Shown here: one piece after another, positions 14,525 through 23,663 of the stretch | Layout: each line of letters opens with the position of its first letter | How positions within the stretch are numbered: the stretch's first letter is position 1 | The notes under the pieces: model-generated | Told to the model about the DNA's origin: nothing | Seen by the model: the letters and a program-made list of their open reading frames with translations, nothing else | The model's database searches: none | Translations under genes and position numbers: made by a program | Assembly (NCBI GenBank): GCA_017479885.1 | Contig: JAFVBR010000017.1 | Span: forward strand, 1 to 64,000 | Length of the DNA: 64,000 nucleotides | Direction of reading: 5' to 3' | Source of the DNA: Paludibacteraceae bacterium | GTDB taxonomy: Bacteria; Bacteroidota; Bacteroidia; Bacteroidales; Paludibacteraceae

Positions 14525-15787
14525 ATGAAAAAAATGACATTACTCACACTCATTGCCACAGTGGCAATGGTGTCATGCGGCAACAGTTATGATGCAAAGA
14601 AAGTTGCCCTTTTCAACCAAACCGACAGTATCAACTATGCTCTCGGTCAAATCAACGGTGCACAAATCAAGATGTACTACCTTCAAGGCGACTCATCAAA
14701 GAAGACCGTTGACCAGTTTATGAATGCTTTCAACGAAGCATACGAAGGCAAGGTGAAAGAAGAATCGCAAATTGAACAAACCGGCAAGAGCATAGGTGCG
14801 TTCATCAAGAACACAGAGAAACATGGCGTTGCAGGCAACAAACAGTGGACCCTCAACGAGAAACTGTTCTTCCAAGGACTCGTCAACGGTATGAAAAACG
14901 ACACTACCGTTATGCAGGCTGACGCTGCACGCGACTGGTTCCAAAACAAATACACCACTGCACGCGCTGACTTTAACGACAGCATTAAAGTGGGCAAACC
15001 GGTGAAGGCTACATGCGGCAAGAAAGTAAAAACCGTGAAACTGCAATCGGAACTCGACAGTATCAACTACATCTTCGGTTACATCAATGGTGCTGACATC
15101 GCTACCAACGTGCTCCGCAACGACTCTACCGGCAAAGATTTCAATACACTTATCGAAGCCATCAATGCAGGCGTTAAGAGCGACATCACCAATCCGCAAC
15201 TCATACAGATGGCTCAGCAGATAGGCAAAACCATCAAGGAACAAGAGTCGGTCGGTCTGCTCGGCATCGAACAGATAGAAACCGAGTTCATGCTTATTGA
15301 GCAAGGTTTCGCCAATGGTCTAAACGGCTTCGAAGAGATGATGACCAACGAAGAAGCAGGCGAGTATGTCAACAACGCCATCAACAAAATCAAATACGGT
15401 GACACTCAGGCAGAAGGCGAACTCTTCCTCGAAGAGAACAAGAAACGCCCCGAAGTAACAACCACAGAGTCAGGTCTGCAGTACGAAGTACTCAAACAAG
15501 GCAAGGGCAAGAAACCCGCTGCTACCGACAAAGTAAAGGTTCATTACCACGGCACTCTGACCGACGGCACTGTGTTCGACAGTTCTGTTGACCGCGGCGA
15601 ACCCGCAGAGTTCTATCTCAATCAGGTCATTGCAGGCTGGACTGAAGGTCTGCAACTGATGCCTGTCGGCTCTAAATACAAATTCTATATTCCCCAGGAA
15701 CTCGGCTACGGTTCACGTGCTGCAGGCAGCATTCCTCCCTACTCCGCTCTTATCTTCGAAGTAGAGCTGCTCAGCATTGAGAAATAA
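14525..15787 (+). CDS. Lipoprotein FKBP-type isomerase with duplicated N-terminal domain
   Basis: The 420-residue precursor has a lipoprotein signal (AMVSCGN, lipid on Cys18). Two copies of the FKBP N-terminal domain then follow, marked by [15 protein letters not shown] (~35) and [15 protein letters not shown] (~178). A C-terminal FKBP domain carries [25 protein letters not shown] and [19 protein letters not shown]. It likely acts on periplasmic or outer-membrane proteins as a folding catalyst and chaperone. Having two dimerisation-type domains in one chain is unusual next to Mip or FkpA, which have one, and might allow an intramolecular V-shaped clamp. It is co-oriented with the 13897 paralogue. 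Confidence 0.88.
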   Translation: MKKMTLLTLIATVAMVSCGNSYDAKKVALFNQTDSINYALGQINGAQIKMYYLQGDSSKKTVDQFMNAFNEAYEGKVKEESQIEQTGKSIGAFIKNTEKHGVAGNKQWTLNEKLFFQGLVNGMKNDTTVMQADAARDWFQNKYTTARADFNDSIKVGKPVKATCGKKVKTVKLQSELDSINYIFGYINGADIATNVLRNDSTGKDFNTLIEAINAGVKSDITNPQLIQMAQQIGKTIKEQESVGLLGIEQIETEFMLIEQGFANGLNGFEEMMTNEEAGEYVNNAINKIKYGDTQAEGELFLEENKKRPEVTTTESGLQYEVLKQGKGKKPAATDKVKVHYHGTLTDGTVFDSSVDRGEPAEFYLNQVIAGWTEGLQLMPVGSKYKFYIPQELGYGSRAAGSIPPYSALIFEVELLSIEK

Positions 15788-15794
15788 ACTCTAC

Positions 15795-15881
15795 AGTTGA
15801 GAGTTGAAAGAAAGTCTGACGGAGCAAAACTCCTGTAAAAAGTTTAAGGTATAAACTTCTGACTTCTTTCAACTCTCAACT
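15795..15881. repeat. 18-bp inverted repeat with inner stems
   Basis: Perfect arms at 15795-15812 and 15864-15881 enclose two smaller stems (GGAG/CTCC and AAGTTTA/TAAACTT). The arm motif TTGAGAGTTGA resembles intergenic repeat families common in Bacteroidales. It sits between the FKBP and flippase genes, and may end FKBP transcripts or be a mobile intergenic repeat. Confidence 0.75.
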
Positions 15882-15905
15882 TTAATCTCTCAACTACAAA
15901 CAACA

Positions 15906-17399
15906 TTGGGTGAGATAGCAAAACAGAGTATTAGAGGCACCATCGCTACATATCTTGGTGCACTGATAAGCGTCATCACGACATTCTGCGTGTTGACGCG
16001 TTTCCTTACGGCGGAAGAGATTGGTCTGTCAAGAACACTTGTTGACGCCGGCACTCTGTTTATTGGTCTCGCTCAGTTGGGTACCACATCGTCTGTTATA
16101 CGATTTTACCCGTACTTCAAAACCGAAGACCACAAAGACCACGGTTTTTTCTTCTGGACCATTATTGTACCTCTGCTCGGGTTTGTACTTATATCAGTCT
16201 TGTATATCATACTGCAAAATCCCATAAAACACTTCTTTGAAGAAAAGTCTGCTCTCTTTGTCAACTATTTCTATTACGTTCTCCCCCTCGCATTCTTCAT
16301 GCTCTATCAGACAGTGTTCGAGACCAACTCGAACGCAAGGATGAGAATAGTTTTTCCGAGAACCGTCAGAGAAGTGATAATCCGCTTGTTGCTGCTGGTT
16401 CTCTATATACTTTATGCCTTTGCGGGACTTAGTCTGGACGGATTTGTAGTTTCACTGTGCGGAGTATATGCTATAGCGGCATTGCTTAACATTGTTTATC
16501 TGTTTTCAACCGACAGCATCAGCCTCAAACCCGACATGGGTTTTGTCAAGAGCAATCCGGAACTTGTGCGCCGCTATCTGCTCTACACCGGGTTCCTATT
16601 TCTTTCGGCAATAGCTTCAGTGGCGGCACCGCTGATAAGCGGATTCTTTGTTTCTGCCAAGATGGGACTCGACTATACCGGTATTTTCTATGTAGCGCTC
16701 AATATGGCGGCACTTGTATGCATTCCCTCGCGCTCGCTCAATGCCATTGCATCTCCCGAACTCTCACAGACTTTCAAGGACAACGACAGCGGGCATCGCT
16801 CTTTACTGCTGAAGCAGGTTTCGTCTAACCTGTTTCTCATAGGCTGCTTCATACTTCTTGCCATCTGGATAAATATAGACCTTATTTACCATATTCTGCC
16901 CAATGGCGAAATATATGCTTCCGCCCGGCTGACAGTTCTGTTGCTTTCGCTAAGCCAACTGCTTCTGTCCGCATTCTCCATCGCGCTCCTTGCCATCAAC
17001 TACTCGCGTCACTACTATTTCTCACTTATCTGCTCTGCCATACTTACCGCCTGCACAATTGTTCTCAACAACCAACTTATCCCGCTCTACGGCATCAACG
17101 GTTCAGCCCTTGCCAACTGCCTGAGTTACATAATATTCTTTGTCTGTGTGCTGCTGGTGGTAAGAATATTCCTCCACACCACCCCTTTGTCTGCCGCCCA
17201 CCTGAAGACTTTGCTTCTCACCGCAGTGCTGTTTGCAGCTAACGAAGCAGTGACACACTTCTGCCCTGAACTCAACATCTGGCTCTCGTCAGTGGTTCGC
17301 TCCGCCGTTATCCTCGGATTGTTTGCTGCCGTGGCATGGGTATGGCGCATCTCGCCTGACATAAACGAGTATATAAGAAAGAAACTGAAGAGAGATTAA
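15906..17399 (+). CDS. Lipopolysaccharide/polysaccharide flippase of the MOP superfamily (Wzx-like)
   Basis: The 497-residue protein is very hydrophobic, with about 12-14 predicted membrane helices and the N-terminal pattern of Wzx-type flippases (SIRGTIATYLGALISVITTFCVLTRFL, read here in two parts). Such proteins move lipid-linked oligosaccharides across the inner membrane. No glycosyltransferase neighbours are present, so the substrate is unknown. The start is a TTG at 15906, since no upstream ATG is in frame. truA begins 38 bp after its stop. A link to lipid II or surface polysaccharide is possible. Confidence 0.75.
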   Translation: MGEIAKQSIRGTIATYLGALISVITTFCVLTRFLTAEEIGLSRTLVDAGTLFIGLAQLGTTSSVIRFYPYFKTEDHKDHGFFFWTIIVPLLGFVLISVLYIILQNPIKHFFEEKSALFVNYFYYVLPLAFFMLYQTVFETNSNARMRIVFPRTVREVIIRLLLLVLYILYAFAGLSLDGFVVSLCGVYAIAALLNIVYLFSTDSISLKPDMGFVKSNPELVRRYLLYTGFLFLSAIASVAAPLISGFFVSAKMGLDYTGIFYVALNMAALVCIPSRSLNAIASPELSQTFKDNDSGHRSLLLKQVSSNLFLIGCFILLAIWINIDLIYHILPNGEIYASARLTVLLLSLSQLLLSAFSIALLAINYSRHYYFSLICSAILTACTIVLNNQLIPLYGINGSALANCLSYIIFFVCVLLVVRIFLHTTPLSAAHLKTLLLTAVLFAANEAVTHFCPELNIWLSSVVRSAVILGLFAAVAWVWRISPDINEYIRKKLKRD

Positions 17400-17437
17400 T
17401 CAAACTGACAACTGATTCGCTGTTGACTAAATACCTT

Positions 17438-18196
17438 ATGCGATATTTTCTCTATTTCTCATATTGCGGCACTTCCTACCACGGTTGGCAACGCCAGCCT
17501 AATGGTATCTCTGTGCAGCAGGTTATGGAGGAGGCAATGTCGCTCTTGATGTCGGAAAAAACAAGTCTGACTGCAGCAGGCAGAACCGATGCCGGAGTAC
17601 ACGCCAAACTGATGGTCGCACATTTCGACACCGCAAGGCCTGTTCCCGATATCTCACAACTCATTTCCCGCCTCAACAACTACCTGCCGAAAGACATAGC
17701 AGTGCAACGCATTGTACCTGTTGCCGATGACGCGCATGCACGTTTCGACGCCCTTTCGCGCACCTACGAGTATCATTGCACATTCTGCAAAGACCCCTTC
17801 AGACAAGGACTGGCTACGCGTATCCCCGCCAACCTTGATTTTGCACTCATGAACGAGGCGGCGCAAGTCCTGCTCCGCGCATCCGACTTCGCTTCATTCT
17901 GCAAGCTGCATACCGACGTGAAAACCACCATCTGCCACGTCACCCATGCAGAGTGGACGCTGACCGCAGAAGGGGCTGTATTCACTATCACAGCCGACCG
18001 TTTTTTGCGCAATATGGTACGTGCAGTAGTGGGGACACTGTTCGAAGTGGGCAGACATCGTCTGACTGTCAGTCAGTTCGAAGAGGTCATCAGCAGGCAA
18101 CACCGTACTGCAGCCGGTCAGTCGGTTCCGGCTGACGGACTTTTCCTCACAAATATAGTCTATCCTGAGCACATCTTCAACAAAATTTCAACCTAA
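17438..18196 (+). CDS. truA: tRNA pseudouridine(38-40) synthase TruA
   Basis: The 252-residue enzyme converts uridines 38-40 of the tRNA anticodon arm to pseudouridine. The catalytic Asp51 is in the signature AGRTDAGVHA. The YCGTSYHGWQRQ N-terminus and FLRNMVRAVVGTL C-terminal block are also typical. ATG 17438 gives the standard TruA N-terminus (MRYFLYFSYCG). A TTG five codons upstream is less likely. It lies just downstream of the flippase gene and is probably co-transcribed with it. Confidence 0.93.
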   Translation: MRYFLYFSYCGTSYHGWQRQPNGISVQQVMEEAMSLLMSEKTSLTAAGRTDAGVHAKLMVAHFDTARPVPDISQLISRLNNYLPKDIAVQRIVPVADDAHARFDALSRTYEYHCTFCKDPFRQGLATRIPANLDFALMNEAAQVLLRASDFASFCKLHTDVKTTICHVTHAEWTLTAEGAVFTITADRFLRNMVRAVVGTLFEVGRHRLTVSQFEEVISRQHRTAAGQSVPADGLFLTNIVYPEHIFNKIST

Positions 18197-18234
18197 AGCA
18201 ACAATAAATAGACGTAAGTTAGCCGTTATTGCTT

Positions 18235-18242
18235 TATCTTTG
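18235..18242 (+). promoter_or_regulatory. -7 element before the GH28 gene
   Basis: TATCTTTG, 31 bp before the ATG at 18273. A clear -33 TTTG is not seen at the right spacing, so expression may need an activator. Confidence 0.5.
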
Positions 18243-18272
18243 CATTGTGAAAATACGTAAATTATTTCTACA

Positions 18273-19778
18273 ATGAAAAAGATCATACCTATATTGCTGT
18301 CGGCCATTGTTTCTGCTTCATGTTGCAACATGGAGAAGTGGCAACAAACCAGCCAGTCATGCGTCAACAGGCTTGCCAAAAACGCCCCCTTCGCGATGAA
18401 GGTCAGTTTGCCTCAGTTCCCCGACCGCACTTTGTCAGTTATGGATTTCGGTGCAGTCAATGACGGCACTGCGCTTACCACCGAGGCCATACAGAGCGCT
18501 ATTGATAATGCTTCAGAGCGCGGAGGCGGCACCGTGCTCATTCCTGACGGAGTGTATCTCACAGGTCCTATTGTGCTCAAATCAAACGTGAGACTCTATG
18601 CCGCTCACAACGCACTTGTCATTTTCTCGCCCGACTTCTCGCTCTACCCTGTCAGAGAAGCCTCATTTGAGGGCCTTGACACAAGGCGTTGCCAGTCACC
18701 CATTTCTGCTTACAATGCCGAGAATATTGCTATCTGCGGAAGCGGCACTTTCGACGGCTCCGGTGATGCATGGCGTCCTGTAAAGAAAGCCAAACTGACA
18801 GACTCGCAATGGAAGAAAAAACTGGCATCGGGCGGTGTCGTTTCCGCCGATGGCAAAGTGTGGTATCCTGACTCCGCATCCATCTATGCGCACTCGTTGT
18901 GCGAGGACCAGAACGTACCGGTCGGTCTCACCACCGACGAGGAGTGGAACAGCATACGCTCTTTCCTCCGTCCGGTAATGCTCAATTTCATCAACTGCAA
19001 GAACATTCTGCTTGAAGGCGTATGCTTCGAGAACTCTCCCGCATGGAATCTGCACCCGCTCATGTGCGAGAACCTTGTTATGAGCAACCTCACCGTGCGC
19101 AACCCGTGGTATTCGCAAAACGGCGACGGAGTGGATGTAGAGTCGTGCAAGAATGTTATCATCACCCGTTGCTCCTTCGACGTGGGCGATGATGCCATCT
19201 GCATGAAATCAGGCAAAAACGAAGACGGCCGCCGTCGTGGCATTCCCGCAGAGAACATACTGGTTGACCGTTGCACCGTTTATCACGGTCATGGCGGATT
19301 CGTTGTTGGCAGCGAGATGTCGGGCGGAGTAAGAAACATCGCCGTAAGCAACTGCCTCTTCATAGGCACCGATGTCGGTCTGCGCTTCAAGTCAACCCGA
19401 GGCAGAGGAGGTATTGTAGAGAACATATTCATTGAGAACGTCTGCATGAACAATATTCCCAACGAAGCCCTTCTGTTCGACCTCTTCTACGGAGGCAAGG
19501 GGGCAGGAGAGGAGACAGACGAAGAGATTGCCGCACGCATGGCTGCCGCTATTCCGCAAGTGGACGAAACCACTCCGCAGTTCCGCAACATCACTATCAG
19601 CAACGTCATCTGCGATGGTGCCAAACGCGCTATCTACTTCAACGGACTGCCGGAGATGCCCATACAGAATGTGGCTCTGCGAAATATCCGTATAACTGCC
19701 ACAGAGGGTGCCACCTTCAACAAAACAGAAAACATCACTCTTGACGACGTTTACGTGAATGGCGAGCAGATTCTATAA
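18273..19778 (+). CDS. Glycoside hydrolase family 28 polygalacturonase, lipoprotein
   Basis: The 501-residue precursor carries a lipobox (SASC, Cys17) and a right-handed beta-helix of the GH28 type. The family's catalytic signatures are present: NGDGVDVES (Asp285), VGDDAICMKSG (Asp306-Asp307) and GHGG (His340), with a basic RFKSTRGRGG segment in place of the usual RIK. It should hydrolyse alpha-1,4 galacturonate linkages in pectin at the cell surface or in the periplasm. The next gene overlaps its end by 20 bp. The galacturonate released could feed the uronate operon at 22.8-28.4 kb, although no SusC/D pair is adjacent. Confidence 0.88.
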   Translation: MKKIIPILLSAIVSASCCNMEKWQQTSQSCVNRLAKNAPFAMKVSLPQFPDRTLSVMDFGAVNDGTALTTEAIQSAIDNASERGGGTVLIPDGVYLTGPIVLKSNVRLYAAHNALVIFSPDFSLYPVREASFEGLDTRRCQSPISAYNAENIAICGSGTFDGSGDAWRPVKKAKLTDSQWKKKLASGGVVSADGKVWYPDSASIYAHSLCEDQNVPVGLTTDEEWNSIRSFLRPVMLNFINCKNILLEGVCFENSPAWNLHPLMCENLVMSNLTVRNPWYSQNGDGVDVESCKNVIITRCSFDVGDDAICMKSGKNEDGRRRGIPAENILVDRCTVYHGHGGFVVGSEMSGGVRNIAVSNCLFIGTDVGLRFKSTRGRGGIVENIFIENVCMNNIPNEALLFDLFYGGKGAGEETDEEIAARMAAAIPQVDETTPQFRNITISNVICDGAKRAIYFNGLPEMPIQNVALRNIRITATEGATFNKTENITLDDVYVNGEQIL

Positions 19779-20793
19779 TACTTTATTCCTCATCCTGCTT
19801 GTTGCATTGCAGGCATGCGCCCCTGCAGACGGAGGCAAACGCGTCAATGCGCAGATGTTTCTGAAAGCGCCGATAGGTGAAGAAGGCGTGGTGGAATGTT
19901 ATGCAGAAGGCAAGCATTACGGCATCCGCGCCGTAACCTGTCAGACATTCCTCCCCGGAGATGATAGTTTTCACCAGATGCACCATCACGGTGTGGCTCT
20001 CGAAAGCGAAGTCATGGCTTACAGAATCTATTTCGACAAGCGGCAGACTGTTGACGTTTATGCCAAACGCACCCCACGGCTGGAACTTGCCGGGAGTCTA
20101 TGGTATCCGGACGATGCGCAACTGGCACGCGGATTTGGCGATGATGTATTGAAAGTAGGGAACACAATAGGTGTAGGGTCTGTCAGACCTTGGGATAAAG
20201 AGAAGCAGAAACTTGCTAATACGGACAAGTTCGCAAGCCGTACACAACGCATTGTTTCCGTAAGCGACACAGCCGCCACAGTCGAAGTGGAAATAAAGCA
20301 ACTGCAGACCGAGGGCAAAACCGTGGATATGCTGACTCGCTACACCATTCTTGCCGGACATCGCGACATGGTTTGCCAACTCTTCCTCTCCGATTCGCTC
20401 ACATCACTCGTCACCGGTGTGCAGACCATCGGAAATGGTGAGACTATAAGCACCAAACAACTGAAGGACAACGAGCGTCACTACGGAGTGTTGCTTGCTT
20501 CATGGGGCACCGACTGGCCTGTGAACGATACCGTAAAATATCCGAAAGAGACTCTCGGCATAGCAGTAGCCGTACCATACGGGTTTGCCGGCGGGATAGA
20601 GAAACCCCAAGGGCAGACACTGGTTTATCTTGTTCCACTCAAAAACTGCATGGCCGAGATGCCTGACGGATACAGTTATTATGCCGACTTTCACCTTACT
20701 GCCGTTTCGCTGAAAGAAAACAATCCGCCTGCAAAGAATGCATACGAGTTCTTCGATTATGCCAGAGAGTGGGAAACAGAACTGGTCAAGTAG
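19759..20793 (+). CDS. DUF4861-family lipoprotein, pectin-linked
   Basis: The 344-residue precursor has a lipobox (LQAC, Cys20) and a beta-rich body of the DUF4861 type (HHHGVALESEVMAYRIYFD; GHRDMVCQLFLSD). DUF4861 members recur in Bacteroidetes pectin and rhamnogalacturonan loci, but I know of no agreed activity for them. Its start lies inside the GH28 coding end in another frame, a 20-bp overlap that implies translational coupling and joint use on pectic substrates. A sugar-binding or lyase-like role is possible. This is inference from context. Confidence 0.75.
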   Translation: MASRFYNTLFLILLVALQACAPADGGKRVNAQMFLKAPIGEEGVVECYAEGKHYGIRAVTCQTFLPGDDSFHQMHHHGVALESEVMAYRIYFDKRQTVDVYAKRTPRLELAGSLWYPDDAQLARGFGDDVLKVGNTIGVGSVRPWDKEKQKLANTDKFASRTQRIVSVSDTAATVEVEIKQLQTEGKTVDMLTRYTILAGHRDMVCQLFLSDSLTSLVTGVQTIGNGETISTKQLKDNERHYGVLLASWGTDWPVNDTVKYPKETLGIAVAVPYGFAGGIEKPQGQTLVYLVPLKNCMAEMPDGYSYYADFHLTAVSLKENNPPAKNAYEFFDYAREWETELVK

Positions 20794-20880
20794 CTCACCT
20801 ATCAATTATTAAAAAAAAGAGTTAACACCTCTTCATCTTAGTTATCATCTATTCATCACTAACGCAAATACATTAAAGGA

Positions 20881-20909
20881 CTCTTCTTCTGCCAAATTGG
20901 CAGCAAGAG
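20881..20909. repeat. Dyad upstream of the grpE promoter
   Basis: TGCCAA-A-TTGGCA (20890-20902) is flanked by CTCTT/AAGAG (20881-20885, 20905-20909). It ends 4 bp before the sigma-54-like element and may be an operator. Confidence 0.55.
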
Positions 20910-20912
20910 GGT

Positions 20913-20928
20913 TTGGCACTTGTTTTGC
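20913..20928 (+). promoter_or_regulatory. Sigma-54-like promoter for grpE-dnaJ
   Basis: TTGGCACTTGTTTTGC has the exact GG-N10-GC spacing and the TGGCAC/TTGC boxes of RpoN promoters, 32 bp before the grpE ATG. No TAnnTTTG element is seen upstream of this gene. Confidence 0.5.
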
Positions 20929-20959
20929 CCATAATAAGACAAATATAAAACTGTTAACC

Positions 20960-21535
20960 ATGTCAAAGAAGAACAAAATCAACGACCCTCAGGCTGAGCC
21001 ACAGGGCGATAACGTTGCGCTCGACAACGAAGAAACGCTGAATGCCGAAGAGCAACAAACGATAGAAGCACAGCAGGACTTAGAGAAAGAACTCGAGACA
21101 CTGCGCGACAAGTGTGCCGATTTGGCAGACAAGAACCTGCGTATGATGGCGGAGTTCGACAACTACCGCCGCCGCACCAACAAGGAGAAACTCGATCTGA
21201 TGACCACTGCCGGAGAGCGCATATTCAAAGATATGTTGCCGCTTATCGACGACTTCGAGCGTGCACGCCAGGCGATGCAGACTACCGAAGACATTCAGGC
21301 ACTCAGAGAAGGCATCGACCTTATCTACCAGAAGTTCATCTCGTTTCTTGAGAAGAACTCGGTAAAGGTTATTGAAACCGAAAATGCTGATTTCGACACC
21401 GAGTTTCATGAGGCGGTAACCACTTTCCCCGCTCCTACACCCGAACAGAAAGGCAAAGTGATAGACTGCACACAAAAAGGCTACACTCTGGGAGAAAAAG
21501 TTATCAGATACGCAAAAGTGGTTGTAGGCGAATAA
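20960..21535 (+). CDS. grpE: Nucleotide exchange factor GrpE
   Basis: The 191-residue protein releases ADP from DnaK and so resets the Hsp70 cycle. An acidic, low-complexity N-terminus leads into the long coiled coil (DLEKELETLRDKCADLADKN) and the family core MMAEFDNYRRRTNKEK, then the C-terminal beta domain with the EFHEAVTT block. I start at ATG 20960 (MSKKNKIND), because the longer in-frame extension would include the promoter element. dnaJ follows after 36 bp in the same operon. dnaK is not in the window. Confidence 0.93.
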   Translation: MSKKNKINDPQAEPQGDNVALDNEETLNAEEQQTIEAQQDLEKELETLRDKCADLADKNLRMMAEFDNYRRRTNKEKLDLMTTAGERIFKDMLPLIDDFERARQAMQTTEDIQALREGIDLIYQKFISFLEKNSVKVIETENADFDTEFHEAVTTFPAPTPEQKGKVIDCTQKGYTLGEKVIRYAKVVVGE

Positions 21536-21571
21536 TTATTTACAATGCATGAATCAAATGCATAAATTACT

Positions 21572-22726
21572 ATGGCAGAAAAACGTGATTACTATGAGGT
21601 CCTCGAGGTGCCTAAGACGGCTACCGCAGAGGAGATAAAGAAGGCTTACCGCAAGAAAGCCATCCAATACCACCCCGACAAGAACCCCGGCAACAAAGAG
21701 GCAGAGGAAAAGTTCAAGGAGGCGGCTGAGGCATACGAAGTTCTGAGCGACCCGCAGAAGCGTCAGCGATACGACCAGTACGGATTTGCAGGCGTAGGCG
21801 GAGCAGGAGGCTTCGGCGGACAGGGAATGGACCTTAACGACATCTTCTCACAGTTCGGCGACCTGTTCGAAAGCTGGGGCATGGGAGGCAGTTTCTTCGG
21901 CGGAGGAAGCGGACGAGGAGGAAGCACGAGGCGTGTGCGCCGCGGAAGCGACCTGAGAGTGAAAGTGCGCCTTACACTCGAGGAGATTGCCACCGGCACC
22001 GAAAAGAAAATCAAAGTGAAGAAACTCATTGCCTGCGACCATTGTCACGGCACAGGCTCCGAAGACGGCACTACCGACACATGCTCCACTTGCCGCGGCA
22101 CAGGTCGTATACTGAAAACCCAGCGAGGCATATTCGGTCTGGTGCAGATGCAGGAGATTTGTCCCAGCTGTCAGGGTGAAGGCAAAACCATTAAGAACAG
22201 ATGCAAGGAATGTGGCGGCAACGGAGTAAAGCAAGGTGAAGAAGTGATAAGCATACAGATTCCTGCAGGCGTAATGGACGGCATGCAACTGACAGTGCAA
22301 GGCAAAGGCAACGCCGCTCCGCACGGAGGAGTACCAGGCGATTTGCTCGTACTGATAGAAGAAGAACCGCATGCCGAACTCGTTCGCGATGAAGGAGACC
22401 TCATCTACAATCTGCTGCTCTCTGTTCCTACTGCCACTCTCGGCGGACAAGTGGAGATTCCCACACTTCAGGGCAAAGCCAAAGTGACCATTGCTCCTGG
22501 CACACAACCCGGCAAAGTGCTACGCATGCGCGGCAAAGGTCTGCCCGTGATTGACCAATACGGACGCCAGTATGCCACAGGCGATTTGCTCATCAACGTA
22601 GGTGTATATATCCCCGAGCATCTGTCGAAAGAGGAGAAGGAGATGATGGAAAAGTTCGCACAAAGCGAAAACAGCAAACCAGGCAAATCGGACAAGAAGA
22701 ACTTCTTCAAGGATCTGTTCAAATAA
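21572..22726 (+). CDS. dnaJ: Chaperone DnaJ
   Basis: The 384-residue co-chaperone delivers substrates to DnaK and stimulates its ATPase. The J domain with HPD motif (YHPDKNPGN) occupies ~1-70, then a Gly/Phe-rich linker (~75-120). Four CxxCxGxG zinc repeats follow ([32 protein letters not shown]), then the two C-terminal beta domains. This is a complete type I DnaJ. It is the last gene of the grpE-dnaJ pair and is followed by a bidirectional terminator. Confidence 0.95.
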   Translation: MAEKRDYYEVLEVPKTATAEEIKKAYRKKAIQYHPDKNPGNKEAEEKFKEAAEAYEVLSDPQKRQRYDQYGFAGVGGAGGFGGQGMDLNDIFSQFGDLFESWGMGGSFFGGGSGRGGSTRRVRRGSDLRVKVRLTLEEIATGTEKKIKVKKLIACDHCHGTGSEDGTTDTCSTCRGTGRILKTQRGIFGLVQMQEICPSCQGEGKTIKNRCKECGGNGVKQGEEVISIQIPAGVMDGMQLTVQGKGNAAPHGGVPGDLLVLIEEEPHAELVRDEGDLIYNLLLSVPTATLGGQVEIPTLQGKAKVTIAPGTQPGKVLRMRGKGLPVIDQYGRQYATGDLLINVGVYIPEHLSKEEKEMMEKFAQSENSKPGKSDKKNFFKDLFK

Positions 22727-22760
22727 GAGCAGTCATCCTTACCTTCCAAGCATGACTTGT

Positions 22761-22794
22761 AAAAAAGCGCCTGCCTGTCGGCAAGCGCTTTTTT
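22761..22794. terminator. Bidirectional terminator between dnaJ and the uronate operon
   Basis: AAAAAAGCGC (22761-22770) and GCGCTTTTTT (22785-22794) pair, with an inner GCC/GGC. A and T runs on the two sides let it serve both convergent transcripts. Confidence 0.85.
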
Positions 22795-22797
22795 GCA

Positions 22798-23658
22798 TTA
22801 CTTCTTTAAGTCTTTCACCGTTTTCCTGGCCACCCCGCGGCAGATGCACTCTGTTTTCTGAGAGCGGACATCACGGCTGTTGACTGCACGAAGCTCCCAA
22901 TAGTTGCCGTAATACGGAATAAGACGGTTATTGCATTTGTGCGGCTTGGTGCCCGTAAGAGTCTGCAGCCACACGCAGGCAGCAAGGTATCTGCCATATT
23001 CGAAACTCAGGTGGAAACCGTCGCGGCAGAATGTGTCACCCAGTTTGGTCTCACGCGCTTTCTGCACTGCTTTGCCAACGGGAATAAAGAGATCGAAAGG
23101 ATAGTTCTCCATCACCTTGTCGGCGCAAACGCATATACGGTTATACATCTCCTGCTGGTCGCAATTGTAGTTTCTGAACCCTCCGTGATTGGAATCTTTT
23201 GAATAGGCCCAAGTCATGTGCCATGCAATTTTTGCCTTGGGACAGATGGTCTTAACCGAGTCAACCAGTATGCCGAGCCAAGGCTCATAAGTCTCCCACA
23301 TTCCGCTGTAGTGGCTCGCCTGCTGCATGGTTACGATATCCCAGTCATACTTGCGCAGTGCCTCGTTGGACGTCACGTGTTCGTAGGCCTCGTGCCTGCC
23401 GTTGCGGAGTTCATTGTAGGTGTAGTCGGGTATATGCTGCTGAATGCTGTTCACATGGCGCTCCAGCGAGCAACCGCCTATATACAAGTCACCTACCATC
23501 AGTGTTACACCCTCTGCCTCTGCCATCGGGAGCAACTCCTGCTCCACTGCATCCATGGAGAAACTGTTGCCTATACACAATATGCGCAAGGTATCCCCTG
23601 CCGCCATTAGCAGCAGAGGACACATAGCAATCGTCAGAATAATGCACAAACGTTTCAT
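22798..23658 (-). CDS. Secreted SGNH/GDSL hydrolase, DUF4886 family
   Basis: The 286-residue precursor has a Sec signal (~1-20) and the SGNH block I serine motif IGNSFS (serine in GNSFS near residue 33), with the C-terminal Asp/His pair in RDGFHLS. DUF4886 proteins are SGNH-type esterases often placed in carbohydrate-use loci. It is the last gene of the minus-strand uronate operon, 5 bp after the permease. Removing acetyl or other esters from pectic or glucuronic substrates would fit, but the substrate is not shown by the sequence. Confidence 0.7.
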   Translation of the reverse strand: MKRLCIILTIAMCPLLLMAAGDTLRILCIGNSFSMDAVEQELLPMAEAEGVTLMVGDLYIGGCSLERHVNSIQQHIPDYTYNELRNGRHEAYEHVTSNEALRKYDWDIVTMQQASHYSGMWETYEPWLGILVDSVKTICPKAKIAWHMTWAYSKDSNHGGFRNYNCDQQEMYNRICVCADKVMENYPFDLFIPVGKAVQKARETKLGDTFCRDGFHLSFEYGRYLAACVWLQTLTGTKPHKCNNRLIPYYGNYWELRAVNSRDVRSQKTECICRGVARKTVKDLKK

Positions 23659-23663
23659 CGTAT

